A stretch of DNA of 64,000 bases from Bacteroidota bacterium. Its GTDB lineage: Bacteria > Bacteroidota > Bacteroidia > Sphingobacteriales > Sphingobacteriaceae. The notes under the pieces are model-generated. The model did not search any database, was not told where the DNA came from, and worked only from the letters and a program-made list of their open reading frames with translations. Positions 26,843 through 35,770 of the stretch are shown piece after piece; positions within the stretch are counted from its first letter, which is position 1, and each line of letters opens with the position of its first letter. The DNA is taken from positions 1-64,000 of the forward strand of contig JAMFRP010000017.1 of assembly GCA_026224775.1 (NCBI GenBank). Reading direction: 5' to 3'. A program made the position numbers and the translations under genes.

Positions 26843-28473
26843 GATTTAAACAAATGATAGCCAATACCAATTTGAATGGTACGGTAATATATTTTACCCG
26901 ACCCTAAGCCAGAGCCTATGGTATACGGACTAAGCCCCTGTAAATATGTCGCGTCAAAATAAAACCTTTTAACATTATACTGCGCCCCTGCGGAAAAGCT
27001 AAAGTTTACTTTACTACTTATGGTGGTACTGTTTACATAAGGCGTTACTGTGCGTAGGGTTGTGGTATCAGCAGAACTGCTTAATGGCCCTAACGTGTTT
27101 TTGTTTGCTTCGGTTTTTATGGGGATGCTGATAACCGGGCCAGCTTTAATAGTAAACTTATTTGAAACTTTGTAAGTAACCAGTACCGGTATATCGACGT
27201 AAGATATTTTTCTGGTGCTGTTTATTGTTAGTTGACCACTATTATGTGTGATTTTTTTACTGCTATCGCCTATGGTAATATAATTTAAATTACCCTTGCC
27301 ATAACTGCCCGAAATGATCCTGGTTGATAATATGTTAGCCCCAATAGATATTCCCCATTTATTATGTAAATGATAACTCCCCACAACCCCCAAAAATGGA
27401 TTCAGGTTTGAGCCTTTGTTGGTATTTGCACCAAGTTTTACATCGACTGTAAATTTAGAATTAGCTGTTTTTTGGGCGACAGATGCCTTACTTTTTGTCC
27501 CCGACTTATTTGATTGGTTTTTGACCTTAACATCTGCCACTTGCTTTGCCGCAGCACTTTTTGCAGCTGTAGGGTTATCTGTTTTCACAGATGAATTTGT
27601 CGGGTTAACATTTTGTGTTACACCATTTGTGCCGGCTCGGGTTATGACATTTCCGGTGTTAGATGACACTATGCCATTTGTTTTTGTGGAGTTCTGATCC
27701 GCAAGTAATTGCTGGTCATTTTTAGATGTGTCGTTATTTTCTTTCACCACCTTGGAATGAACCTGATTGGCGGAATGATGCTGAGATACCTCTCTTTGCA
27801 ACCTCAGGTTATGTAAACCAGCCCGAGGGGTTGTTAATGCACCGCTATTTCCTTGGGTAGCTAAATGGTTAGCTATCCTGTTTCGATGCGTATTCCTGCC
27901 ACCCGCTGCTATGTTATTCTCCCCTGAGGATTTAGCATTTGATATAGCGGCATTGCTTGTAGTACGTTTCACATCAGCGTTATTCACATTAGTAGCAGCG
28001 CCATTTACATTGCTATTATTGGCGGATAGGGATTTGCCTGTTTTTACAGATGAGTTAAGCACATTTTGCTTAGCATTGGGTTTACTGGCATTACTGCTTG
28101 TATTACCCCTACTAATGTAAGCAGCATTATCAGTTGGTGAGCCTGTTGTGTTTAGGGTGCTTTTATTAATAGCGCTATCTATAACTATCCGGGTATGTTT
28201 GCCGGTTGACTTATTTGTTTTTTCAGGGTGATGCGCTAATATACGGGTAGCAGCATAATACAATATCGCGGCGCCAATAATAGCAGCCAAAACATACATC
28301 AGTTTTACCCATACTGATGCTCCTGCCTTTGGCGCAATAACCGGACTGTTTACAGGCATATGCTGATCCAACAAACCCTGCATTTTTTGCCACGCATCAT
28401 GCTCATCTCCCTGTAAAGGAAGTTCCTGCATTTTGCTTTGCCAGAGTTTATTATACCACGCTGAATCTTTCAT
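26830..28473 (-). CDS. Dual-membrane-spanning anti-sigma-like protein with outer-membrane beta-barrel
   Basis: A 547-residue protein. An N-terminal cytosolic part of about 50 residues ('SAWYNKLWQSKMQELPLQGD...AWQKMQGLLDQ') is followed by one membrane helix at about 54-76. A linker of about 260 residues (81-338) consists almost only of Asn, Ser, Thr, Ala, Lys and Gly. A C-terminal beta-barrel of the PorT/OMP_b-brl_2 type (about 339-547, alternating hydrophobic strands) ends '...QIGIGYHLFKSKRQ'. It overlaps the upstream ECF sigma gene by 4 bp (ATGA), so the two are translationally coupled. The layout matches the dual-membrane-spanning anti-sigma factors described in Bacteroides thetaiotaomicron. 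A plain PorT-family protein with an N-terminal anchor is the alternative reading. Sigma binding is inferred from context. Confidence 0.8.
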   Translation of the reverse strand: MKDSAWYNKLWQSKMQELPLQGDEHDAWQKMQGLLDQHMPVNSPVIAPKAGASVWVKLMYVLAAIIGAAILYYAATRILAHHPEKTNKSTGKHTRIVIDSAINKSTLNTTGSPTDNAAYISRGNTSSNASKPNAKQNVLNSSVKTGKSLSANNSNVNGAATNVNNADVKRTTSNAAISNAKSSGENNIAAGGRNTHRNRIANHLATQGNSGALTTPRAGLHNLRLQREVSQHHSANQVHSKVVKENNDTSKNDQQLLADQNSTKTNGIVSSNTGNVITRAGTNGVTQNVNPTNSSVKTDNPTAAKSAAAKQVADVKVKNQSNKSGTKSKASVAQKTANSKFTVDVKLGANTNKGSNLNPFLGVVGSYHLHNKWGISIGANILSTRIISGSYGKGNLNYITIGDSSKKITHNSGQLTINSTRKISYVDIPVLVTYKVSNKFTIKAGPVISIPIKTEANKNTLGPLSSSADTTTLRTVTPYVNSTTISSKVNFSFSAGAQYNVKRFYFDATYLQGLSPYTIGSGLGSGKIYYRTIQIGIGYHLFKSKRQ

Positions 28474-29051
28474 TTTGCTGTATTATCAGTTGGTTGTGAA
28501 CTATTATCAGGGCTTACTAATAAAGCCCTTAATTTCTTTTTGCCTTCCGCAAGATGCCATCGCGAGGTACCTTCGGTAATATTTAATTGTGTACTTATTT
28601 CTTTGTGCGAATAGCCATCAATTACTGACAGGTTAAAAATAACCCGCGTAGCATCCGGTAGTTGTTGTATGGTTTTAAGCAGATCCTCTGCATATAGCTT
28701 ACTAAGAACACTGGGTTCTATAAAAAAATCATCCGTGTCCTGATCGTCATAGGCTTCTGTAAAAAACTTAAATTCCTTACGATTATAGTCGATAGCAGTG
28801 CGGATTATTATAGTACATACCCACGCGCCGAGATCGCCTTTATGAGCATCATATGTTTTAATATTCTGAAAAACCTTTAAAAACCCTTCATTAACAGCCT
28901 CCTGTGCCAGATCATTCGTTTTTAAATAGCGATAGCAGATACGCAACATTTGGGCATAAAGATGCCTGTACAGGCTTTCCTGAGCACTGCGCTCATTGCC
29001 TATACAACCATCTACCAGCTGTGTAACCTGCTTCTTAGAAAGATCCTTCAC
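28470..29051 (-). CDS. ECF-type RNA polymerase sigma factor
   Basis: A 193-residue sigma-70 family protein. Region 2 is visible as 'LYRHLYAQMLRICYRYLKTNDLAQEAVNEGFLKVFQNI', the core-binding and -10 recognition helices. After an acidic linker ('YDDQDTDDFFIEP'), region 4 shows 'LPDATRVIFNLSVIDGYSHKEISTQLNITEGTSRWHLAEGKKKLR', a helix-turn-helix for the -35 element. It is followed, with a 4-bp overlap, by the putative trans-envelope anti-sigma protein. Its targets may include its own operon and the divergent lipoprotein gene at 29271. Confidence 0.92.
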   Translation of the reverse strand: MKDLSKKQVTQLVDGCIGNERSAQESLYRHLYAQMLRICYRYLKTNDLAQEAVNEGFLKVFQNIKTYDAHKGDLGAWVCTIIIRTAIDYNRKEFKFFTEAYDDQDTDDFFIEPSVLSKLYAEDLLKTIQQLPDATRVIFNLSVIDGYSHKEISTQLNITEGTSRWHLAEGKKKLRALLVSPDNSSQPTDNTAK

Positions 29052-29106
29052 TATATAAACACGCTAAATCCTTAACATCCTTAATTGCCTTACGTGCTTT
29101 GACGGT

Positions 29107-29207
29107 AAAACGCGGGGTGCAACTAAAAATAAATTGCATTTGCTTATCCCCCGGCTTAATTTATAAAAATATATGCAAGCCAACCCCGCGTTTTGAATTT
29201 TAGTTGC
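29107..29207. promoter_or_regulatory. Interleaved inverted repeats in the sigma/lipoprotein divergent region
   Basis: Arm A, AAAACGCGGGGT (29107-29118), pairs with A', ACCCCGCGTTTT (29183-29194). Arm B, GCAACTAAAAAT (29119-29130), pairs with B', ATTTTAGTTGC (29197-29207). The order A-B-A'-B' is crossed rather than nested, so the two stems cannot form one simple hairpin. They could form a pseudoknot or two alternative structures in RNA. The region lies 56 bp before the sigma gene start. Confidence 0.55.
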
Positions 29208-29215
29208 GTAATGTA

Positions 29216-29245
29216 AATGTATGCATGCTACAACTAACATACATT
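29216..29245. promoter_or_regulatory. Operator-like inverted repeat before the propeller lipoprotein gene
   Basis: AATGTATG and CATACATT form 8-bp arms with a 14-bp spacer, ending 25 bp before the lipoprotein ATG. No stem-plus-T pattern, so a protein-binding site is more likely than a terminator. Function unproven. Confidence 0.3.
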
Positions 29246-29270
29246 AATCAAATAATTAAAACCTTAAACC

Positions 29271-30224
29271 ATGAAAAATACATTATTATTTATAGCGGCT
29301 CTGTTCGTGTTACCAACACTCTTGCTTCCTGGCTGTAAAAAGGACGGACTTTTAGTGAAATCCAAATCAACGGACTCCACTGTTACTACTTTAGCTACCA
29401 GTTCTTCTTATTATTATGTAGCAACTGATAATAGCGGAAATTTATATGCGCTGAGTCTTGGTGGTACTACCATATATAAATATGATACCCATAATGGTAA
29501 AACTGCCTTTTACACATTGCCACAAGGAACGGGTAATGACACTACAGTTATTAATAGAATGGAATGCCTAACCAGTGATTCGCTGGGAAATATTTATACC
29601 GTAAGTGTAAATAATGCGGGTACGGCAAACGTTCTAAAAATCACGCAATCCGGATCAGCAAGTACTATTTTTAGCGATATAAATCCCGATAAGGAACTTC
29701 CGGTGCAGTATATAGGAACGTATAACGAAACCTTCTATTTTAGTACTCAAGCAGGTATTTATAAGATAGCATCCGGGGGTAGCCCGCAGTTTTTAATAAG
29801 TAATGTGAGCGCGAATTTTGCTATCGACAAAAATGGAGATGTGATTTATGCTACCTATGCACAACCAAATAATGCCGGTGAAAGCAGCCTCAGCCAAATC
29901 AACCCACAGGGTGTGCAATCGGTTATAGTCCCCAATTTATATAATACAGGAAATAGCGGAGGTTATGTTACCACTATTGTAACCGATAGATTTGGAAACA
30001 TATACGCTTATATTACTACAAGCTCTTTTGTATTGCTTAAAGTAAATGCGGCTGCAAAAATATCCACTGTAATGACAGGGGCACTCGGGAATGTCGATGG
30101 TCCGTTTGGTGCCGCAGAAATTGGAGGGGCCTTTAATATGGTTGCAGATCCTACAGGTAATATTTATTTTTCACAGACAAACAATAACGGTTCAGAAAGC
30201 TATCTCAGAAAGATCACCTTTTAA
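29271..30224 (+). CDS. Lipoprotein with NHL/SMP-type beta-propeller repeats, function unknown
   Basis: A 317-residue exported lipoprotein: lipobox 'LLPGC' (Cys22), a Ser/Thr-rich linker, then repeated 'DNSGNLYALSLGG', 'DSLGNIYTVSV', 'DKNGDVIYATYA', 'DRFGNIYAYITTS' and 'DPTGNIYFSQ' segments. Their spacing of about 45-60 residues fits a beta-propeller like those of streptogramin-lyase or NHL proteins. No catalytic residues can be assigned. It is transcribed divergently from the ECF sigma factor across a 219-bp region with inverted repeats, making it a candidate member of that regulon. Confidence 0.75.
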   Translation: MKNTLLFIAALFVLPTLLLPGCKKDGLLVKSKSTDSTVTTLATSSSYYYVATDNSGNLYALSLGGTTIYKYDTHNGKTAFYTLPQGTGNDTTVINRMECLTSDSLGNIYTVSVNNAGTANVLKITQSGSASTIFSDINPDKELPVQYIGTYNETFYFSTQAGIYKIASGGSPQFLISNVSANFAIDKNGDVIYATYAQPNNAGESSLSQINPQGVQSVIVPNLYNTGNSGGYVTTIVTDRFGNIYAYITTSSFVLLKVNAAAKISTVMTGALGNVDGPFGAAEIGGAFNMVADPTGNIYFSQTNNNGSESYLRKITF

Positions 30225-30258
30225 TACCCACATCCTACCTAAATCTTAAAAACCCTGC

Positions 30259-30290
30259 AAGCCGGTAATTCATTTGAATTGCCGGCTTTT
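30259..30290 (+). terminator. Terminator after the propeller lipoprotein gene
   Basis: AAGCCGGTAATTC / GAATTGCCGGCTT stem (one mismatch) with a 5-nt loop and a following TT. It lies 35 bp after the stop codon. Confidence 0.8.
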
Positions 30291-30392
30291 CAGCTTGTCG
30301 GCGAATAAGTTTTATGCTTATTGATTTACCTATCAATCTCCAATAAAAAAGTTATAAATTAGGGTCTTTATATTCACGGAAAATTATTGTCG

Positions 30393-32258
30393 ATGTTAAG
30401 ATCAATCTTTATAACTGCCTTTATATGCATAACATTATCTTATGCCGATGCGCAAACGCTAACTATCCCACCCGGGATAGAGCAGGCCTATACAAAGGGC
30501 ACCCGGTCATTAAGCGGTAAGCCCGGTAAAAAATACTGGGAAAATCATGCACGTTACAATATTTCAATCAGCATTACACCGCCCAATAGAATAATTAATG
30601 GTGTTGAACAAATAACATATTTTAATAACAGCCCTGATGTGCTGGATAGTTTAAATATGAAACTGATTGAAAATGTCCATCTTGCACACGGCAGGCGAGG
30701 CGGTCTGGCAGATAGTGCCGCAGGCATAATTGTTGACGACATTAAGATAAATGGCACTAAAGCCAATTGGGATAATAAAACAGCTGTAACAACCAATCAA
30801 ATGGTTGTCTTGGCTTCACCATTAATGCCTCACGATTCAGTAAAACTTAACATTAGCTGGCATTACCAATTGTCAACCCGGGAAGGCCGGGAGGGGGCCA
30901 TTAATCCTACTACTTTCTATTTGGCTTATTTTTATCCGCGTGTATCTGTTTATGATGATTACAAAGGATGGGATACACAACCACATAACGGCGGTTTAGA
31001 GTTTTATAATGATTTTAGTGATTATACTTTGCGTGTAACTGTTCCTAAAAATTACCTGGTATGGTCAACAGGTACATTGCAAAACGCGAACCAGGTGCTA
31101 CAGCCGGAATTTGCAAAAAAGCTGCAAGAATCAATGACCAGCGATTCAACTGTACATATTGCTACGCCGCAGGATTTGGCCAATAAAAACATCACCACAC
31201 AAAATGAAACCAATACCTGGGTATGGATAGCCAACAACATTACAGATGTAACCTTTGCGGTAAGCGACAATTATGATTGGGATGCTGCAAGTGTTTTGGT
31301 TGATGATAAAACACAACGCCGCACAAGTGTACAGGCTGCTTTTGCCGATAGCGCGCAGGATTTTCATCACTATGTGCAATTTGCAAGGAATGCTTTAAGC
31401 TGGTTCTCACATAATTTACCGGGTGTGCCTTATCCGTTCCCTAAAACAACATCGGTGCAGGGTTATGCCGATATGGAATACCCAATGATGGTGAACGATA
31501 GCCACGAAACAGACCTTGGTTTTGCGCAATTAGTGCAGGATCATGAAATAGCTCATACTTATTTTCCTTTTTATATGGGTACTAATGAAAGTTATTATGC
31601 TTTTATGGACGAGGGTTGGGCAACCACCTTTGAAATATTGATAGGTACTGCCGAAAAAGGTAAAGAAGTAGCGGATGATTTTTACAAGAAATTCCGGGTT
31701 AACAGTTGGACGCATGGCCCGCATGAAAAAGAAATGCCGATAATCACACCTTCGCCAGAAACAACTTTTAATGCAGGGGATAATTTTTATGGCAAACCAT
31801 CATTAAGTTATTTGGCTTTGAAAGATATGTTGGGTGATGCTTTATTCAAAAAGGCATTGCAAACTTACATGAGCAACTGGAATGGTAAACATCCTATTCC
31901 ATGGGATTATTTTTATTCGATGGAAGAAGGCTCTGGCAAAAAATTAGACTGGTTTTTTTATAACTGGTTTTATACGCCATATTATATTGATCTGAGTTTA
32001 GACAAAGTGGAGAAAGCATCTAATGGATATAATTTATCTATAACAAACATAGGAGGTTTCGCTGTTCCGTTTGACGCGATTTTGACTTATGCTGATGGCA
32101 CAACCGAAACCATTCACCAAACGCCAATAGTTTGGGAAAAGGATCAAAAGAACATCTCGGTAAACATTAAAACAACAAAAGAAGTAAAATCCATCACGTT
32201 AGATGGCGGAATATTTGTAGATGCCGATATGAAGAATAATACCTGGACAGCTAATTGA
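30393..32258 (+). CDS. M1 family zinc metallopeptidase
   Basis: An exported aminopeptidase-like enzyme of about 621 residues. The ATG at 30393 is chosen over an upstream TTG at 30387 because it leads straight into a signal peptide (MLRSIFITAFICITLSYADA). The zinc site is 'QDHEIAHTYFPF' with HEIAH at about residue 384 and the third ligand Glu in 'AFMDEGWATTFE', 18 residues on. The N-terminal beta-domain ('ARYNISISITPPNRIINGVEQITY') binds the peptide amino end in this family. The motif 'GYADMEYPMMV' stands where GxMEN is found in classical members, so the exopeptidase signature is modified. No clear operon partner. Confidence 0.9.
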   Translation: MLRSIFITAFICITLSYADAQTLTIPPGIEQAYTKGTRSLSGKPGKKYWENHARYNISISITPPNRIINGVEQITYFNNSPDVLDSLNMKLIENVHLAHGRRGGLADSAAGIIVDDIKINGTKANWDNKTAVTTNQMVVLASPLMPHDSVKLNISWHYQLSTREGREGAINPTTFYLAYFYPRVSVYDDYKGWDTQPHNGGLEFYNDFSDYTLRVTVPKNYLVWSTGTLQNANQVLQPEFAKKLQESMTSDSTVHIATPQDLANKNITTQNETNTWVWIANNITDVTFAVSDNYDWDAASVLVDDKTQRRTSVQAAFADSAQDFHHYVQFARNALSWFSHNLPGVPYPFPKTTSVQGYADMEYPMMVNDSHETDLGFAQLVQDHEIAHTYFPFYMGTNESYYAFMDEGWATTFEILIGTAEKGKEVADDFYKKFRVNSWTHGPHEKEMPIITPSPETTFNAGDNFYGKPSLSYLALKDMLGDALFKKALQTYMSNWNGKHPIPWDYFYSMEEGSGKKLDWFFYNWFYTPYYIDLSLDKVEKASNGYNLSITNIGGFAVPFDAILTYADGTTETIHQTPIVWEKDQKNISVNIKTTKEVKSITLDGGIFVDADMKNNTWTAN

Positions 32259-32270
32259 TTATTAGCTGTC
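32246..32270 (+). terminator. Hairpin overlapping the M1 peptidase stop codon
   Basis: GACAGCTAAT / ATTAGCTGTC, perfect 10-bp arms with a 5-nt loop that includes the TGA stop codon. No T-run follows (TAAAAAC), so it may be a weak terminator or a 3' stability element. Confidence 0.45.
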
Positions 32271-32281
32271 TAAAAACAAAG

Positions 32282-32367
32282 CGTCATTGCGAGCGAAGCG
32301 TGGCAATCCCAAACTATGCAGAGCCGCTCTGTAAGTCGGGGATTGCCACGCTTCGCTCGCAATGACG
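32282..32367. repeat. Palindromic element, variant GTCATTGCGAGCGAAGCGTGG (copy 5)
   Basis: Arms of 29 bp, CGTCATTGCGAGCGAAGCGT... running to GGCAATCCC, and their exact complement enclose a 27-bp spacer. It shares the outer GTCATTGCGAG with the other copies but has a different inner arm. It separates the convergent M1 peptidase and DyP peroxidase genes, filling most of the 138-bp gap. Confidence 0.85.
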
Positions 32368-32396
32368 ATAGTTTTATCTAATCCAACGCAAAAAAG

Positions 32397-33782
32397 CTAT
32401 CCCGCAATGCTTTTTAACGTGCTGATACTCGGCAGCAAGCAATAAGCAGTTCCCCGTGTAATAACAAAGTGTGGCAGGCTATCTATAGTTATAGAACCAT
32501 CTGCTGTAGGGATATTATATGATCTATCGGCACCGGGCATATCCCTGTTGGCTATTAAACCATCCTGCCCTTGCTGCGTAGGAAAACTATTGGCGAAATT
32601 GGTAGTATTCATCCACGAATAAAGCAATTCGAACTGTGTAGCGATTGATCCGCACAGAAAAAGACCGATCAATCCACGTTCTCCGTCATAACTCTTCAAA
32701 GTAGGCGGTGCGCCATAAGGCATACCTCGCCTTATTAAGCGTGGAACGGGGCTCGGTTCTGATGGATTTAGTACCTCATCCCTTGGGTTACCTACCCGGG
32801 TATGGGCCGCAAAAGGGCATTTCATGCCGGTAGTATCACCCTTATACCCGAAATCGGTTGCATGGCTGGTAGCCACATCAGGGGCGTTGGGTGATAATTC
32901 AAGCGGAGAACCATTTCTCCACCTGCCGTTTAACTTTGCAGCAATCCATTCCTGGGCATATTCAGGGGTTTGCTGTGCTTCTTTTGGGGCTCTTGGCGCA
33001 TTGTCAATCAAAAAATCATCAAAAGCCTTTACATCCTGATATAACATTCGGAATGCGTTATAACAACCATCTTTGGCGAAATCACCTGCCGGGTTATCGC
33101 CGGTTGGCCCGGGCCCTGCATCGGAAAGCGGGTACCCGATAAGAAAATTTCTTAAGTCGCCACTATCATTAGGGTCCGCCGGATCATTCCATACCAGATC
33201 AGGCTGATCAATCCCATCCAAATAACCAAAGTGAACAACATTGCGTGGCATTAGGGCATACTCTTCCAGTCTTTTAGTGCCATTATCTACCGGCAGAAAT
33301 TCTGTAGGCCCATTGGCTTTAGCTGCATCTGATACTATTGATACGATTAATGCAAGCGCTTCGGAAGTCAAGGCGTAAGTGTGTACAACACAATCAACAT
33401 GTTGTTCGTCAGTGTCGTTTCCAAATGCCCAACCCGATGGGTCGCTTACTCCCCAATCATTCAATGAACCCTGTGAACCTGCTGAGGTCGGGCCTTCGAT
33501 AAATGAGTTAGGGAAATATTCCAGATAGGTTTCACTAAGATCGCTTGCTGTTATTATGCCATTATAAGTAAGCCCTATATTCAGCATTATATCAGGTTTT
33601 AAATCACCCCAGCTTTCAGCAGATTGTATGTAAGGGAGTATAGATTTGATAAAGCTTTTAGCCCCTTTCTTATCATTAAACTGAAAAATCAGGTGGCAGG
33701 AGTAAGGATGTGTAAACCCGCGCAATATCATCCCCTGTATGTTGGATTTATCGGGTATTGAATTGTTATTTGTTTTTGTCAT
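32397..33782 (-). CDS. DyP-type heme peroxidase
   Basis: A 461-residue peroxidase that would use hydrogen peroxide to oxidise dyes or aromatic compounds. The catalytic GxxDG motif is 'FGYLDGIDQPDL' with Asp189. The proximal heme-ligand region is 'CPFAAHTRVGNPRDE' with His327 in the H-x-R-x-x-N-P-R pattern. 'GERGLIGLFLCGSIATQFE' is the conserved C-terminal core strand and helix. Length and motifs fit the longer DyP subfamilies (C/D group). No signal peptide or Tat motif is visible, so a cytoplasmic location or export with a partner is possible. The next gene in the same direction upstream, 33848-34315, is probably co-transcribed (65 bp gap). Confidence 0.9.
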   Translation of the reverse strand: MTKTNNNSIPDKSNIQGMILRGFTHPYSCHLIFQFNDKKGAKSFIKSILPYIQSAESWGDLKPDIMLNIGLTYNGIITASDLSETYLEYFPNSFIEGPTSAGSQGSLNDWGVSDPSGWAFGNDTDEQHVDCVVHTYALTSEALALIVSIVSDAAKANGPTEFLPVDNGTKRLEEYALMPRNVVHFGYLDGIDQPDLVWNDPADPNDSGDLRNFLIGYPLSDAGPGPTGDNPAGDFAKDGCYNAFRMLYQDVKAFDDFLIDNAPRAPKEAQQTPEYAQEWIAAKLNGRWRNGSPLELSPNAPDVATSHATDFGYKGDTTGMKCPFAAHTRVGNPRDEVLNPSEPSPVPRLIRRGMPYGAPPTLKSYDGERGLIGLFLCGSIATQFELLYSWMNTTNFANSFPTQQGQDGLIANRDMPGADRSYNIPTADGSITIDSLPHFVITRGTAYCLLPSISTLKSIAG

Positions 33783-33847
33783 GATAAGGTTTTATTAAGA
33801 GCCAACAGCCAACAAATTGGACTATTGGCCCAGAAAATGGAATGAGC

Positions 33848-34315
33848 TTATACGCTTTGTTTTGGAAGAACCAGCTCTTTAGCGGTGCTGGTAATTTCTT
33901 TTACCGTTTTTGTGTAAGCCTCGTAAAGGTCACCCGGTTTTCCAGGCGATGCTGATTTGCTCAGATTATTTTTATTGATAAAATTTTCAAAGCCTGTAAG
34001 GTCTTTTACCGGTGGATTTGGTGGGGTTAGCGCTATTGCGGCAATGCCTGCAAATGCTTGCTGCGTAGACGGATTTTTCCAGAAGAAGCCAAGATAAGGA
34101 TTCATCGGGCCATCAAATGTGGTGATCAGTAAAATAGCATAAGTGCCCTGTCCTGAAGCATTGGGGATAAGTGCAACCCGTGCATAATGCACAATAGCCG
34201 ACTCGTCAAGGCCTGTGGTTACGCTTTTTACAAAATTTTGATAGGCTAGTTGTGCTGCAGCCTGTGATACCGCGTCCTGTTTAATCGGAACGTAGAGGGT
34301 TAATGGATTTGCCAT
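33848..34315 (-). CDS. Unrecognised 155-residue protein paired with the DyP peroxidase
   Basis: I do not recognise this family with certainty. The sequence 'LTLYVPIKQDAVSQAAAQLAYQNFVKSV' then 'AIVHYARVALIPNASGQGTYAILLITTFDG' looks like a ferredoxin-like alpha+beta (dimeric barrel) half. This is the same type of fold that makes up DyP peroxidases and chlorite-dismutase relatives. No heme-ligand motif or signal peptide is visible. It is the upstream gene of the peroxidase on the minus strand and probably transcribed with it. A role as accessory subunit is inference only. Confidence 0.6.
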   Translation of the reverse strand: MANPLTLYVPIKQDAVSQAAAQLAYQNFVKSVTTGLDESAIVHYARVALIPNASGQGTYAILLITTFDGPMNPYLGFFWKNPSTQQAFAGIAAIALTPPNPPVKDLTGFENFINKNNLSKSASPGKPGDLYEAYTKTVKEITSTAKELVLPKQSV

Positions 34316-34557
34316 AATATTTGATTTAGGTATTAGATAATGCTTACTCTGTTAAAGGCTTTTCAGCATACGCCATTTATATTTAAAATATGATGCTTTG
34401 TGATTCGGTTTAAATACAGGCTTAGCTATTAAGTAATTGCAGTTCAAACATAAATATCTCTGTTTAATATAAAATAGTTTATTTAGCTATAATGGCAGGG
34501 TAATTAAACCCTATTTTACTATGTTGGTAACGCTTTTTGCTGGTAAAGCGATCTCTT

Positions 34558-34717
34558 AGAAACTGTTTGAAGATTACTCTATGTTGCTTTTATATAAACT
34601 CCAAAACAAATTGTCATTGCGAGGAACGAAGCAATCGCACGTAGAAAAGTGGTTTTGCAAAGTTCGCGATTGCTTCGTTCCTCGCAATGACAATAGTTTA
34701 TCATTCTTAAATAGGAT
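34558..34717. repeat. MITE-like palindromic element, copy 3 (about 160 bp)
   Basis: Core arms at 34610-34694 (ATTGTCATTGCGAGGAACGA...GCAATCGC and complement). The left flank starts AGAAACTGTTTGAAG and continues with ATGTTGCTTTTATATAAAC. That flank is nearly the same as in copy 4 at 54139 (ATGTTGCTTTTTACATAAAC). The right flank CAATAGTTTATCATTCTTAAATAG is likewise shared. It lies in the 477-bp divergent gap 34316-34792, which otherwise shows no gene or clear hairpin. Confidence 0.85.
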
Positions 34718-34792
34718 TATAGCCCATGTTGTTATAAATGTTGTGTTTATTTGTAGCTTGAAAGGAAATGCTGAAAAGCAAACACATCTATT

Positions 34793-35764
34793 ATGCCACC
34801 AGAGATTAAACAACCGCCGGTAGAAAAAACTAATTTACATCCCCGTAATTTGCATCGGCAAGGTTATGATCTGGATTTGCTGATGAAGATCACCCCGGAA
34901 CTGACCAAGTTTGTAAAGCCGAATAAATACGAAACTAAGTCTATTAACTTTAGTGATCCGGAGGCTGTGAAAACCTTAAACCGGGCACTGCTTAAGCAAT
35001 ACTACCGTATTAAACATTGGGATATTCCGGAAGGATATTTGTGCCCGCCAATACCTGGCCGGGCCGATTATATTCATTACATGGCCGATCTTTTGGCTGA
35101 AACTAATGGCGGTACAATTCCAAAGGGAAATCAGGTTAAAGTTTTGGATGTGGGTACAGGTGCTAATTGCGTTTACCCGATAATTGGTAACAGCGTGTAT
35201 GGCTGGGAGTTTGTGGGCACGGATATTGATCCGGTCGCGATTACTTCGGCTAACGAGATCATCACAAAAAACAACAAAATAAAAGATAGCATTATATGCC
35301 GCTTGCAAACTAACGCCGCCGACGTTTTTAAACGCGTAATTAAGCAGGATGAGGTTTTTGATCTGACTATTTGCAACCCGCCATTCCATGCTTCGTGGCA
35401 GGAGGCGCAGGCTGGTACTAACCGTAAGTGGGATAATTTAAATAATGCCAAATCACAAGCGCCAGTATTAAATTTTGGCGGAAAAAATAACGAGTTATGG
35501 TGTAAAGGCGGTGAAGCCGCTTTCATTAGGCGAATGACGGATCAGAGTGCTTTGTTTGCTAAACAGGTATTATGGTTTACTACGCTGGTATCCAAAAAAG
35601 AAACGCTGGCAGGTGTTTATAAAGGATTAAGGACAGTTGCCGCCAAGGAGGTAAAAACTATTAGCATGTCGCAAGGCCAAAAGGTGAGCCGTATTGTTGC
35701 CTGGACGTTTTTGGATGAAGCAGAGCGCGTAGCCTGGAAACAAAAGCACTGGAGTGATAAATAA
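34793..35764 (+). CDS. rlmF: 23S rRNA (adenine(1618)-N(6))-methyltransferase
   Basis: A 323-residue SAM-dependent enzyme that methylates N6 of A1618 in 23S rRNA. Family hallmarks are the N-terminal '[17 protein letters not shown]', '[27 protein letters not shown]', the SAM-binding '[17 protein letters not shown]' and the catalytic '[12 protein letters not shown]' (NPPF motif for N6-adenine methylation). '[17 protein letters not shown]' is another RlmF signature. Length agrees with the family. Its stop codon lies 6 bp before the next gene, indicating an operon of RNA-modification genes. Confidence 0.95.
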   Translation: MPPEIKQPPVEKTNLHPRNLHRQGYDLDLLMKITPELTKFVKPNKYETKSINFSDPEAVKTLNRALLKQYYRIKHWDIPEGYLCPPIPGRADYIHYMADLLAETNGGTIPKGNQVKVLDVGTGANCVYPIIGNSVYGWEFVGTDIDPVAITSANEIITKNNKIKDSIICRLQTNAADVFKRVIKQDEVFDLTICNPPFHASWQEAQAGTNRKWDNLNNAKSQAPVLNFGGKNNELWCKGGEAAFIRRMTDQSALFAKQVLWFTTLVSKKETLAGVYKGLRTVAAKEVKTISMSQGQKVSRIVAWTFLDEAERVAWKQKHWSDK

Positions 35765-35770
35765 ACCGCA

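Noticed and set aside
27416..28120. Plus-strand ORFs of 93 and 69 residues opposite the anti-sigma gene
   Set aside because: Antisense shadows of the low-complexity linker; no start context or family resemblance.
34574..34823. Two opposite ORFs of about 80 residues containing 'SLRGTKQS' and 'CFVPRND'
   Set aside because: They are translations of the palindromic element at 34558-34717, which reads similarly on both strands; no ribosome-binding site or family match.
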